From NCBI GenBank assembly GCA_035294005.1, contig DATGLT010000445.1, positions 4,748-68,747 on the forward strand: a stretch of DNA of 64,000 nt, read 5' to 3'. The DNA comes from JANXQE01 sp035294005 (lineage in GTDB: Bacteria > Verrucomicrobiota > Verrucomicrobiia > Limisphaerales > UBA8199). The translations under genes and the position numbers were made by a program. The notes beneath the pieces are model-generated. The model made no database searches. It saw only the letters and a list, made by a program, of their open reading frames with translations, and was not told the DNA's origin. Positions 6,931 through 15,690 of this stretch are shown here, piece after piece (the stretch's first letter is position 1; each line of letters begins with the position of its first letter).

Positions 6931-9504
6931 ATGAACGGGAACGCTGGTGCCGCGCGTGAAAACCTGCCGATTTACGAGATCGAGAGCGCCGTTATCTCCA
7001 GTGTTCGAGAGCACGGCCGCGTTATCATCTCAGCTCCCACTGGTTCGGGAAAATCGACGCAAGTTCCCCAAATGCTCCTCCGGGACGGGTTGCTCGGGAA
7101 CGGCCAGGTAGTCGTGCTCCAGCCGCGGCGGCTGGCCACCCGATTGCTCGCGGCTCGAGTCGCCTGGGAACGCAACGGCGAGCTTGGCCGCGAAGTCGGG
7201 TACCAGATTCGGTTCGAGAACGTCACCAGTGCCCAAACGCGCATTCGCTTTGTCACCGAAGGAGTGCTTTTGCGACAGATGGTTCAGGACCCCAGCCTGA
7301 CTGGGATTTCCGCGTTGATCTTCGATGAATTTCACGAGAGGCACCTCTACGGTGACATCACCCTGGCGCGCGCGCTGGATTTGCAGGAATCGACCCGGCC
7401 GGACCTCAAAATTCTGGTGATGTCGGCCACCCTCGATGCCGGAAGATTGGAAGACTATTTGAAGCCGTGCCGGGTCCTTGAATCTCACGGAAGAACGTAT
7501 CCAGTCGAAATCCGGTTCGCGGCCTCCCCCGGTTACATGGACAAACGACCGGTCTGGGTTCAGGCTGCCGAAGCGTTCAGCGACTTCGTTCAATCGGGTG
7601 GGACCGGCGACGTCCTGGTTTTCATGCCCGGAAGCTTTGAAATTTCCCAAACGATTCAAGCAATCCAGCACTGCGAGGAATCGAGAGGCTTCATTCTCCT
7701 GCCGCTTCATGGAGAGCTTCCGCCGGGCGAGCAGGACGCCGCCGTGGCGCGGTACGAAAAGCGAAAGGTTGTGGTCGCGACAAATGTCGCCGAGACATCG
7801 CTGACCATTGACGGGATTCGATGCGTGATCGACAGCGGCCTGGCCCGGATACCGCGATACGATCCCCAACGAGGCATCAACACGTTGCTGGTAGACAAAA
7901 TCAGCCGGGCTTCTGCCGACCAACGGTCTGGCCGGGCCGGACGAACCGCGGCGGGGGTTTGCCTGCGGCTTTGGTCTCAAGAAGAGCACGGGTTCCGCCC
8001 TGCCCAGGAATTGCCGGAGGTCAAGCGGCTCGATCTTGCCGAGGTGGTGCTCACACTCAAGGCGGCCGGTATCGAGGACCTGCGAAAATTCCGCTGGCTC
8101 GATCCGCCTGAAGAACAGGCCCTGGCTCACGCGGAGGAATTGCTCACAGACCTTGGGGCGCTCAAAGGGACCTCCGGTTCGGCAGCCGCTGCGATTACCG
8201 AGACCGGCCGCAAAATGCTGGCCTTTCCGTTGCACCCGCGATACGCGCGGATGCTCTTGGCCGCCCAGCAATACCATTGCGTGCACCAGGCGTGCCTCGT
8301 TGCCGCTTTGACTCAGGGCCGCGACCTGCTGCTGCGCAACGTCGATCGCGACACAGCGCGTTACCGCGAGGATTTGCTCGGCGACAAGGCCCCCAGTGAT
8401 TTTTGGATGCTCATGCGTGCCTATAATTACGCCGCGCGACACCAGTTCAGAATGGACGCCTGCCGCCGCCTCGGCGTGCACATGACGACCGCCCGGCAGG
8501 TCGGACCGTTATTTCAGCAATTCCTCGACATTGCAAAACGCGAAGGCCTGGACACCTCCTCGGCTTCGGTTCCCGACGAAGCGTTGCAAAAATGCATTCT
8601 CATCGGGTTCAGCGACCGGGTGGCACGGCGCGTCGACGGCGGGACGCTGCGATGCGACCTGGTGCATGGACGGCGGGGACTGCTCGCAAGGGAAAGCGCG
8701 GTGCAAAACAGCGGGCTCCTGGTCGTCGCAGAAATCCGTGAAGTTGAAGGAAAAGACAAGACCGTGAATACATTGCTAAGCCTGGCTACGGCGATTGAGG
8801 AGCCGTGGCTACGCGAACTGTTTCCGGAAGACATCTCTTCCGGCTTGAAAGTCTTTTACGATGAGACCAGCAAGCGCGTTTTTGCCCAGGAACAGCTCAA
8901 ATTTCGGGACCTGGCTATTGGCGACCGAAGAGTCGAGCCGCCGCCCGCCGAGCCGGCAGCCCAACTCCTGAGCCATGAGGTTGTGGCCGGGCGCCTCGTC
9001 CTGAAAGAGTGGGATCACTCGGTCGACCAGTGGATCCTTCGGTTGAACTTGTTAAGCCAGTGGTGCCCGGAGTTCGAGCTGCCGGCTATAGGCGAGGCGG
9101 ACCGACGTCACCTGATTGAACAACTTTGCCACGGAGCTTTCAGTTACAAGGATATTAAGGAAAAGCCGGTGAAGCCCTTGATTAAGAGCTGGCTCAGCGC
9201 GGCCCAATCCGAATGGTTGGACACCCACGCCCCGGAACGGCTGGCCCTCGGCAATGGACGAACGCCCAAGGTTAGCTACGAGTCGGGGGCGGCCCCGCAC
9301 ATTGCGGTGCGGATTCAGGAGATTTTCGATGTGACTTCCACGCCGAAAATCGCTTTGGGGCGCGTGACGGTGGTTGTCCATATCCTTGCTCCAAACATGC
9401 GCCCGGTCCAAATCACGCAAGACCTGGCCGGGTTTTGGCGCGATCACTATCCCCGCATCAAACAGGAGCTGCAACGCAGGTATCCCAAACACCAATGGAA
9501 GTAA
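6931..9504 (+). CDS. hrpB: ATP-dependent helicase HrpB
   Basis: HrpB is a DEAH/RHA-family superfamily 2 helicase, probably acting on RNA; its physiological role is poorly defined. The 857-residue protein has Walker A APTGSGKST (Lys41), motif II DEFH at 132-135 in place of strict DEAH (usual for HrpB), motif III SATLDAG, and motif VI-like DQRSGRAGRTAAGVCLRLW. The helicase-associated domain follows, and the C-terminal HrpB domain (about 730-857) ends TQDLAGFWRDHYPRIKQELQ. ATG 6931 is supported by AAAGGA about ten bases upstream. It converges with argB with only three bases between the stops. Confidence 0.95.
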   Translation: MNGNAGAARENLPIYEIESAVISSVREHGRVIISAPTGSGKSTQVPQMLLRDGLLGNGQVVVLQPRRLATRLLAARVAWERNGELGREVGYQIRFENVTSAQTRIRFVTEGVLLRQMVQDPSLTGISALIFDEFHERHLYGDITLARALDLQESTRPDLKILVMSATLDAGRLEDYLKPCRVLESHGRTYPVEIRFAASPGYMDKRPVWVQAAEAFSDFVQSGGTGDVLVFMPGSFEISQTIQAIQHCEESRGFILLPLHGELPPGEQDAAVARYEKRKVVVATNVAETSLTIDGIRCVIDSGLARIPRYDPQRGINTLLVDKISRASADQRSGRAGRTAAGVCLRLWSQEEHGFRPAQELPEVKRLDLAEVVLTLKAAGIEDLRKFRWLDPPEEQALAHAEELLTDLGALKGTSGSAAAAITETGRKMLAFPLHPRYARMLLAAQQYHCVHQACLVAALTQGRDLLLRNVDRDTARYREDLLGDKAPSDFWMLMRAYNYAARHQFRMDACRRLGVHMTTARQVGPLFQQFLDIAKREGLDTSSASVPDEALQKCILIGFSDRVARRVDGGTLRCDLVHGRRGLLARESAVQNSGLLVVAEIREVEGKDKTVNTLLSLATAIEEPWLRELFPEDISSGLKVFYDETSKRVFAQEQLKFRDLAIGDRRVEPPPAEPAAQLLSHEVVAGRLVLKEWDHSVDQWILRLNLLSQWCPEFELPAIGEADRRHLIEQLCHGAFSYKDIKEKPVKPLIKSWLSAAQSEWLDTHAPERLALGNGRTPKVSYESGAAPHIAVRIQEIFDVTSTPKIALGRVTVVVHILAPNMRPVQITQDLAGFWRDHYPRIKQELQRRYPKHQWK

Positions 9505-9507
9505 GAC

Positions 9508-10383
9508 CTAATTGATCACTTCCGTCCCGATGCCCGCATCGGTGAAAATCTCCAGCAAAACCGAGTGCGGAACGCGCCCGTCCACGAGTGAGACTTTTTC
9601 GACCCCGTCCCTGATTGCCGCTACAACGCTGTTCATTTTAGGAATCATCCCTTTGTCCACAACGCCCGACCTTCTGAGCCCTTCAATTTCGCTGACCTTT
9701 AATTGTGAGATAACGGTCCTGGGGTCGGACGGATCTCGGAGCAACCCGGGCACATCGCTCATAAACACCAACCGGCGGGCTTTCAATGCGATCGCAGCCT
9801 GGGCTGCCGCTACGTCTGCGTTGCAGTTGTAGAGTTTGCCGTCCTGGCCGAGGGCTGTCGGGCTGATGACAGGCGTAATGCCACGGGCGATGCAATCCAG
9901 GAGAGGCGCGGTGTTGACTTCGGTGACCTCGCCAACAAATCCAATATCGATGAGCTCGCCGCTCGGGCTGGTTACATGCGTCTTGCGGCATTTGAAAATC
10001 GACGGCCCGCTAAACCCTTTGGCAGCGCCGCCCAATGCGTTTATGGCCTCGACTATTTCCGGATTGATCTCACTTGAAAGCACCCGGTCGACGATCTGCA
10101 CCGCCGCCTCGTCCGTCACGCGCTGCCCTTGCACGAATTGCGCTTTCAACCCTGCGCTTTCCATGGCCCGAGTAATGGCTTTCCCGCCGCCATGCACGAC
10201 CACCGGGTTGATTTCCACTGCCTCCAGAAAGACGAGATCGCGGGCCACGCTTTGACGCACCGCGGGATCCGGCGAGTCCATAAAGCTGCCGCCGTACTTG
10301 ATGACGAACGTCGCCCCGCTAAATTTTTGGATGTACGGAAGGGCCTCGAGCAGTGTATCGGCTTTAGCAATCAGATCCTGCAT
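9508..10383 (-). CDS. argB: Acetylglutamate kinase ArgB
   Basis: ArgB phosphorylates N-acetylglutamate, the second step of arginine synthesis. The 291-residue protein has the amino-acid kinase fold: FVIKYGGSFMD near the N-terminus (nucleotide site), NPVVVHGGGKAI, the substrate segment GQRVTDEAA, and KLYNCNADVAAAQAAIAL. An N-terminal helix before the core (LIAKADTLLEALPYIQKF) resembles arginine-sensitive hexameric enzymes, so feedback inhibition is plausible. ATG 10383 matches the family start better than the open extension to 10419. It is convergent with hrpB and divergent from the glycoside-hydrolase gene. Confidence 0.95.
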   Translation of the reverse strand: MQDLIAKADTLLEALPYIQKFSGATFVIKYGGSFMDSPDPAVRQSVARDLVFLEAVEINPVVVHGGGKAITRAMESAGLKAQFVQGQRVTDEAAVQIVDRVLSSEINPEIVEAINALGGAAKGFSGPSIFKCRKTHVTSPSGELIDIGFVGEVTEVNTAPLLDCIARGITPVISPTALGQDGKLYNCNADVAAAQAAIALKARRLVFMSDVPGLLRDPSDPRTVISQLKVSEIEGLRRSGVVDKGMIPKMNSVVAAIRDGVEKVSLVDGRVPHSVLLEIFTDAGIGTEVIN

Positions 10384-10504
10384 GGGGGCCAGAATATCGG
10401 CCGGAACTTTTCGACACAACTCTGCGCATCTGCCGCAACAGTGACGCCTGAATCGTCGTGACTTCGGGGTGTGCTTTGCTATGGCTTAAGGCGGCTGCCA
10501 TACT

Positions 10505-12262
10505 ATGCAAAAAAAGTTCCTTTCCCTCGGTTTGCTCATCCTTGTTTTTGGCCTGAACGCCGCCGAACCGCGTTTGGGCCGGTGGTCTGAAGAACGCGCT
10601 CGCCAATGGCAGGAAAAAACCCGGTGGCTCGCCGGGTGCGATTTCCTGCCGAGCACAGCCATTAACCAGTTGGAAATGTTCCAGGCTGAGAGCTTTGACC
10701 CGGCGACCATTGACCGCGAACTCGGGTGGGCGCAGTCACTGGGTTTTAACGCGGTTCGGGTCTACCTGCAGGACCAGTTGTGGCAGCAGGATTCGAAGGG
10801 TTTTACAACCAGGCTGGATGAGTTCCTCACTATCGCCCAGCGACATGGGATCAGGGCGGTGCTGGTGCTGTTCGATTCGTGCTGGGACCCATTCCCACGA
10901 CTTGGCAAGCAAAGAGCGCCTCGGCCTCACATTCACAACAGCGGGTGGGTCCAGAGCCCCGGCGCCAGGGAGTTGCTCGATCCAGGTTCCGAACCCTCGT
11001 TGAAAGCTTATGTCCTGGGAGTGGTCGGGCGTTTTCGCAGCGACCCGCGAGTTGTCCTTTGGGACGTCTGGAACGAACCCGACAACATGAACCGGCCTGC
11101 TTACGTGGCCCTGGAGCCCACCAATAAAGTGGACCTGGTCCTGCCGTTGCTGAAAAAGGCCTTCGATTGGGCCCGCGAAGCCGACCCGTCGCAGCCTCTC
11201 ACATCCGGGGTGTGGATGGGCACGTGGCCCGATCCCGACAAACTCAGCCCGACCGAGCAAGTTCAGTTATCCGAGTCGGACATCGTCAGCTTCCATAACT
11301 ACAATGATTTGCCGAGCTTGAAGGAGGCGGTTACAAACCTGCGCAGGTATCATCGGCCGCTGGTCTGTACCGAGTACATGTCCAGGGGCAACGGCAGCTT
11401 TTTTGATCCAAACCTCGGCTACCTCAAATCTCAGCACGTCGGCGCACTTAACTGGGGTCTTGTCGAGGGAAAGAGCCAGACGATTTATCCCTGGGACTCG
11501 TGGACCAAGCAATATAACATTGAGCCCTCCCTCTGGTTTCACGATATTTTTCGACGTGACGGAACGCCTTACCGCCCGGAGGAGGTTGCCTACATCCGCG
11601 AAATCACACAGGCTGATTTCCTTTTTGACGGCACCGACCTGGCAGGGTGGCGAGAGCCTCACGGGGAATGGCGCGTAGCTGAATCCGTCGCTTCGGATCC
11701 CTCAAAGCCTGAGGCCTTCACGATCCGCGCGGGGGATGGGGTGCTCGTCAACGGCGATATGGGTCACACAGAGGACCTCATCAGCGAACAAGAGTTTGGG
11801 GACATGGACCTGCACGTGGAATTCTGCATACCCAAGCACTCGAATTCCGGCGTGTACTTGCAGGGCCGTTACGAAGTGCAGGTTTATGACAGTTTTGGAG
11901 TGGAAAAGGATGCGTATCCCGGAATCGAATGTGGAGGCATTTACCCGCGCTGGATTAATGAAGCTAACGTTGAAGGGCATTCGCCCCTGGTCAACGCGAG
12001 CAAACCGCCGGGCCAATGGCAATCGTTCGACATTGAGTTTCAAGCTCCACGATTCGATTCATCGGGAAAGAAGGTTGCAGACGCAAGGATCGTTCGCATT
12101 TTGCACAATGGCACGGTCATTCACAGAAATATTGACCTGAAGGGGCCGACACGAGGTGCTCTTTCAGACCAGGAACAGGAGCGCGGCCCGATTCGCCTCC
12201 AGGGGGATCACGGTCCGGTGGCTTACCGGAATCTGCGCGTCAAACCGCTGCACTTAAATTAA
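10505..12262 (+). CDS. Secreted GH5-like glycoside hydrolase fused to a DUF1080 domain
   Basis: The 585-residue protein begins with a signal peptide (LSLGLLILVFGLNA, cleavage near residue 20), so it is exported. Residues about 25-370 form a TIM-barrel hydrolase-like domain resembling GH5 cellulase/mannanase relatives: GFNAVRVYLQDQLW, then the acid/base candidate in VLWDVWNEPDN, and the nucleophile candidate in RPLVCTEYMSRGNG. Residues about 375-583 are a DUF1080 (3-keto-disaccharide hydrolase type) domain: FLFDGTDLAGW, the central NSGVYLQGRYEVQVYDSFG, and the closing GPIRLQGDHGPVAYRNLRVK. Such fusions are typical of planctomycetes and verrucomicrobia that degrade plant or algal glycans. The substrate is unknown. 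Confidence 0.85.
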   Translation: MQKKFLSLGLLILVFGLNAAEPRLGRWSEERARQWQEKTRWLAGCDFLPSTAINQLEMFQAESFDPATIDRELGWAQSLGFNAVRVYLQDQLWQQDSKGFTTRLDEFLTIAQRHGIRAVLVLFDSCWDPFPRLGKQRAPRPHIHNSGWVQSPGARELLDPGSEPSLKAYVLGVVGRFRSDPRVVLWDVWNEPDNMNRPAYVALEPTNKVDLVLPLLKKAFDWAREADPSQPLTSGVWMGTWPDPDKLSPTEQVQLSESDIVSFHNYNDLPSLKEAVTNLRRYHRPLVCTEYMSRGNGSFFDPNLGYLKSQHVGALNWGLVEGKSQTIYPWDSWTKQYNIEPSLWFHDIFRRDGTPYRPEEVAYIREITQADFLFDGTDLAGWREPHGEWRVAESVASDPSKPEAFTIRAGDGVLVNGDMGHTEDLISEQEFGDMDLHVEFCIPKHSNSGVYLQGRYEVQVYDSFGVEKDAYPGIECGGIYPRWINEANVEGHSPLVNASKPPGQWQSFDIEFQAPRFDSSGKKVADARIVRILHNGTVIHRNIDLKGPTRGALSDQEQERGPIRLQGDHGPVAYRNLRVKPLHLN

Positions 12263-12289
12263 CCGGCAACGCGCTGCGATTGTAACCGA

Positions 12290-12652
12290 ATGAAATGTTT
12301 TAAGCACAACGCCGCGGAAGCCGTTGCCGTTTGCGCTTACTGCGGACGGGCTTTGTGCGTCGAGTGCGCGGGCAAACCTGCGACCTCGCGCGCGGCATGT
12401 TCAGAAGCCTGTGCCAATGCTTTGGAAAAAACGGAGCATGCTATCCATTCTATTTTGCAACAGAGCATGCGCAGCGCCCAGGCAAGCGCGTTTTATTGTT
12501 ATCTCTGCGCCGGGCTTTCCGGCGCCGCCGCAGTTGTCGCGTGGTTCATGCTGCCGTCACCGTTCCTGATTCTTTTCACCGGCGGATGTGCCGTGGTTCT
12601 CATCATTTCCGGGCTTTGGTACGGCCGCGCAGCCCGGAAGGCGAGGTCTTAG
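12290..12652 (+). CDS. B-box-type zinc-finger membrane protein
   Basis: A small protein of 120 residues. The first about 45 residues contain closely spaced Cys and His: CFKHNAAEAVAVCAYCGRAL followed by CVEC, SRAACSEAC. This is a bacterial B-box/zinc-ribbon pattern that should bind one or two zinc ions. Two hydrophobic segments follow (about 62-83 and 88-108), and the protein ends in basic residues. It is probably an inner-membrane protein with a cytoplasmic zinc module; the function is unknown. ATG 12290 lies 27 bases after the GH5/DUF1080 gene, suggesting co-transcription. Its stop is two bases from the end of convergent tsaB. Confidence 0.75.
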   Translation: MKCFKHNAAEAVAVCAYCGRALCVECAGKPATSRAACSEACANALEKTEHAIHSILQQSMRSAQASAFYCYLCAGLSGAAAVVAWFMLPSPFLILFTGGCAVVLIISGLWYGRAARKARS

Positions 12653-12654
12653 TT

Positions 12655-13362
12655 TCAGGGAGCTCCTCCATCGTAATTCGATTTAGAATCCCCATGCCGG
12701 ATCTCTCCGGGTAAAACTCGCGGCGGCGGCGCTTTCACAAAAGTTGTGGGACGCAAGTAAATCGGCTGTAGCTGGTCGCTGCTCACGCTTTCGTTCCTGC
12801 TGGCGCACAACTTCCCAAGCGTCGCGGCGCGTGGAAAAACCGTGCGACCCGACTCAAACCAATTGCGCAGTTCGGGCCCCACCAGAGTGTGGCCGGCTTT
12901 TTCACGCTCCAGAACCGTCGCTTTGGAGACGAGGCGGAGCGGGGCAGCTTCAGAGAGACGCGCCTCGGAAATCCGGTAATCAGCCATGTAAAACTCACCC
13001 CGCTGAGCATCAACCACGACACTGACAAGTCCGAGGATTCCGTGTGCGCGAGCCTCCTCGGCAATGCATTCGACGCTGCTGATTCCCGAAACCCGAACAA
13101 TGCGCGCAAGGTCCCAACCTTGCGCCAGCGCTATGGCAATGCGAATTCCCGTGTAAGAACCCGGGCCAAGACCAACGGCAAGCGCCCGAACCTGTTCTCG
13201 TTCCACACACGCCTGCCGCAACACTCTCTCGACCATTTCAAACGGCCTCGTGGATTGGCCTCCTGTCTCGATCGCTTCATTTTCCACCAACCCGCCGTTC
13301 GCGGGCTGGAACAGGGCAACACTGCGCTGCGGCGACGAAAATTCAAAAGCCAATATCGTCAT
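12655..13362 (-). CDS. tsaB: tRNA threonylcarbamoyladenosine biosynthesis protein TsaB
   Basis: TsaB is the pseudo-protease partner of TsaD in making t6A37 on ANN-decoding tRNAs. The 235-residue protein has the ASKHA-fold start MTILAFEFSSPQRSVALF and the family signature LGPGSYTGIRIAIALAQG. The C-terminal region ends LQPIYLRP, as usual. The start ATG lies inside the end of tsaE (20-base overlap). It is the last gene of the CPBP-thiL-tsaE-tsaB operon, so two components of one tRNA-modification complex are co-expressed. Confidence 0.94.
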   Translation of the reverse strand: MTILAFEFSSPQRSVALFQPANGGLVENEAIETGGQSTRPFEMVERVLRQACVEREQVRALAVGLGPGSYTGIRIAIALAQGWDLARIVRVSGISSVECIAEEARAHGILGLVSVVVDAQRGEFYMADYRISEARLSEAAPLRLVSKATVLEREKAGHTLVGPELRNWFESGRTVFPRAATLGKLCASRNESVSSDQLQPIYLRPTTFVKAPPPRVLPGEIRHGDSKSNYDGGAP

Positions 13363-13786
13363 ACGAAAAGCGCCTGTTCGTTCCTTCGAGAATCTCTATC
13401 TCCACCCACCGCAGTTTTCGACCTTCTTCAATCTGCTCTGGCCTTTTCAAAAACCATCGTTCAGCCCATTCGATTACCGCCAGGCCGTCGGGATAAAAGT
13501 ATTGTTCCAGTCCCGCAGCTGCTATTTGGTCAGGTGTATCGAGGCGGTAAAGGTCGAGATGATACAGCGGCATGCGTCCTGCCTGGTAAACATTCACCAA
13601 TGCAAACGTGGGTGAGACGACACGGCTGCCGATCCCAATTCCGGCGGCAATGCCTTTGACGAGCTGGGTTTTCCCGGCTCCCAGGTCTCCGCATAGCGCG
13701 ATAACCAGGCCACGCTGCGCGTTTCGGGCCCATTGTTCTCCCAATGCAAATGTTTCAGCAGGGCTATGCGAAATGTTCGTAACCAT
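13343..13786 (-). CDS. tsaE: tRNA threonylcarbamoyladenosine biosynthesis ATPase TsaE
   Basis: TsaE is the P-loop ATPase that resets the TsaB-TsaD complex during t6A synthesis. It is 147 residues, the usual size. Walker A GDLGAGKTQLVKGIA lies around residues 33-47. VVSPTFALVNVYQ and LYHLDLYRLD are family hallmarks, and VIEWAERW matches the conserved late motif. The start overlaps the end of thiL by 23 bases, and the end overlaps tsaB by 20. Confidence 0.95.
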   Translation of the reverse strand: MVTNISHSPAETFALGEQWARNAQRGLVIALCGDLGAGKTQLVKGIAAGIGIGSRVVSPTFALVNVYQAGRMPLYHLDLYRLDTPDQIAAAGLEQYFYPDGLAVIEWAERWFLKRPEQIEEGRKLRWVEIEILEGTNRRFSYDDIGF

Positions 13787-14693
13787 GAAGGTTCAGCGGG
13801 CGCAGTCCATGCCGGTCCCGGATCTGAATTCCCGGACTCGAAGTTATTTTGCCGATGCAATGCAGTGGAATTTTCGGGAACCGAGCCTTCCACGAGTCCA
13901 GCAATGATACGGCATCCCGGCCGGCCAGGGCGAAGAGCAGTTCGAAATCTTCGCCGTCGGTCAGTGCGGCAATAAGTCCAGTCTTGGCAGTATTGGAAAC
14001 TTTGGCGGCGCGGCGGGCCTCGCGGCTGATCGGGATCGCCGATGCCAACAACTCTGCTCCCAATCCCTGCCGGAGCAAGTGCTTCAGGTCACCAGCCAAC
14101 CCGTCACTGAGGTCGATCATGGCGTGGATTTTGAAATGGTCGGCGAGCCAGCGTGCTTCTTCAAGGCGAGGCTCAAATTCGAGGTGTTTTGCGCCGATCG
14201 ACCCGCCCAGATGCCCGCTCACAAACAGCGCGTCCCCTGCCTGGGCGCCCGATCTCGAGATGGCCTTGCCGCGACTCGCCCAGCCCAGCAGCGAAATGGA
14301 GATCAACAGTCGTTCGGGATTCGTCGTGGTCTCACCCCCTGCGATTGCCACATCATACTTCGACGCAGTCGCATTCAATCCTCGATAAATCCTGTCCACG
14401 TACTCGGGATCAAAAGGATCGGGCAAAGCCAGCGTGATGAGGGCCGCTGTTGGTGTCCCTGCCATTGCGGCAATATCACTTAGGCAACGCGCAATCGCTT
14501 TGTGACCGACTTTTTCGGGGGGAGCCGCCGAGTCAAAATGCACGCCTTGTACGACTGCGTCTGTCTTGAAAAGCAACAATCGATCAGGAATACCCAAATC
14601 GATCACGGCACAGTCGTCGCCGGCTCCGACCACCACCGACGGGTTGGTGTGAAGGGAGCGCGTCAGCCGCGAAATCAGCTCGAACTCCTTCAT
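13764..14693 (-). CDS. thiL: Thiamine-monophosphate kinase ThiL
   Basis: ThiL phosphorylates thiamine monophosphate to the cofactor thiamine diphosphate. The product is 309 residues with the PurM-like ATP-binding fold: MKEFELISRLT at the start, the metal-binding VVGAGDDCAVIDLG, then CLSDIAAMAGTP, VAIAGGETT and MIDLSDGLAGDLKHLL. ATG 14693 is the family start; the frame stays open upstream to 14891 but that part overlaps the CPBP protease gene. The ATG overlaps the CPBP stop by four bases. No other thiamine gene is nearby. Confidence 0.94.
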   Translation of the reverse strand: MKEFELISRLTRSLHTNPSVVVGAGDDCAVIDLGIPDRLLLFKTDAVVQGVHFDSAAPPEKVGHKAIARCLSDIAAMAGTPTAALITLALPDPFDPEYVDRIYRGLNATASKYDVAIAGGETTTNPERLLISISLLGWASRGKAISRSGAQAGDALFVSGHLGGSIGAKHLEFEPRLEEARWLADHFKIHAMIDLSDGLAGDLKHLLRQGLGAELLASAIPISREARRAAKVSNTAKTGLIAALTDGEDFELLFALAGRDAVSLLDSWKARFPKIPLHCIGKITSSPGIQIRDRHGLRPLNLHGYEHFA

Positions 14694-15607
14694 TGGATCT
14701 GGCGCAACAAGCTGGGCATCCAATACAACATGAGGAAGTTGATCCCGTTGAACATCGCATGGGCACAGATGGGAGCCAAAAGGTTGTCCGCGTACTCGTA
14801 GAGGACGGTCAGGGCGATTGCCAGGAGCAGCAGCGGGATAAAAGTGAGAAGGTTTTGGTGAATCGCGGCGAACAGGATCGCCGTCCCCCACAACGCGAGT
14901 CTCGGGAATCCCGCCCTTTTAATGGCGGTGTAAAGAATACCGCGGAAAAGCAATTCCTCGGCAACCGGCGCCAGGAAGATTGTCACGATGCCCAGTACAA
15001 CCCGGTGGACCCAGGTCACAGCCATTTGCAGTGTCTGGACTGATTCCTGTTCGTGGGGTTCGAGTTGCAGATGCGGGATGTGAACCATGATATACGCCGA
15101 AACCCACTGCACGACCACGCCCAACGGAATAAACAAACAGGCCATAATGATGCCCAGGAAAACCGCTCGGCGGCAGTTATTCGCGAAGCCAAACGCTTCC
15201 CGGGAGGTGAGTTGTTGCTCGCGCAAAAAGTGTGGAATAAAGACCAGCGCGGCACCTTGGAAACTCAGGGAAGCAACAACCATTTGCCCAATCGACGGCC
15301 CCATCGTTAGGTGGGCGTTCTTTTGCGCCCAGATACCGAGAATGAACCCGCCGTAAAGACAGACCAAATACCCCCCGAGTTTTGTAACGACCGTTTCGGG
15401 AGTCCAGGGCCGGTACACAAAGACGATCGCAGTTCCCATGCACCCCAGCGCCGAAGCGGTAAGACGATAAAACCGGAGATCCTGTCGGCTGCCGAGCCCA
15501 GAATGGTTCAAAACTCCGACAACCAGCGAGCCGCAAAAAAAGCAAGCCACCAAACACAGGAAAAGTCTCAGGATAGCGCCAGGGTTCCACGCTCTGACCG
15601 ATAACAT
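14690..15607 (-). CDS. CPBP-family intramembrane metalloprotease
   Basis: A 305-residue polytopic membrane protein of the CPBP (CAAX protease/bacteriocin-processing, Abi) family. About eight hydrophobic helices are visible. The three family motifs are present in order: EELLFRGILY (Glu-Glu and Arg), a His in ILFAAIHQNLL, and a late HAMFNGINF. These residues form the putative active site on the membrane. Bacterial substrates are mostly unknown. It is the first gene of the operon with thiL, tsaE and tsaB, through a four-base overlap. ATG 15607 gives a good first transmembrane helix. Confidence 0.87.
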   Translation of the reverse strand: MLSVRAWNPGAILRLFLCLVACFFCGSLVVGVLNHSGLGSRQDLRFYRLTASALGCMGTAIVFVYRPWTPETVVTKLGGYLVCLYGGFILGIWAQKNAHLTMGPSIGQMVVASLSFQGAALVFIPHFLREQQLTSREAFGFANNCRRAVFLGIIMACLFIPLGVVVQWVSAYIMVHIPHLQLEPHEQESVQTLQMAVTWVHRVVLGIVTIFLAPVAEELLFRGILYTAIKRAGFPRLALWGTAILFAAIHQNLLTFIPLLLLAIALTVLYEYADNLLAPICAHAMFNGINFLMLYWMPSLLRQIQ

Positions 15608-15690
15608 CGCGGCAATTTACCGGAGCCACCCCGGAGTGACGAGGAAATCCAGTGCTTTGCTCTTTGCGAGCGTTAAGGCTATGGTGGCCT

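Noticed and set aside
7030..8481. Open frame of 483 codons antisense to hrpB
   Set aside because: It lies wholly inside the helicase gene, has no recognisable domain, and is expected from high-GC third positions of the real gene.
13764..14891. Longer ThiL reading starting at 14891
   Set aside because: The extra 66 residues overlap the CPBP protease gene and have no family match; ATG 14693 gives the normal ThiL start.
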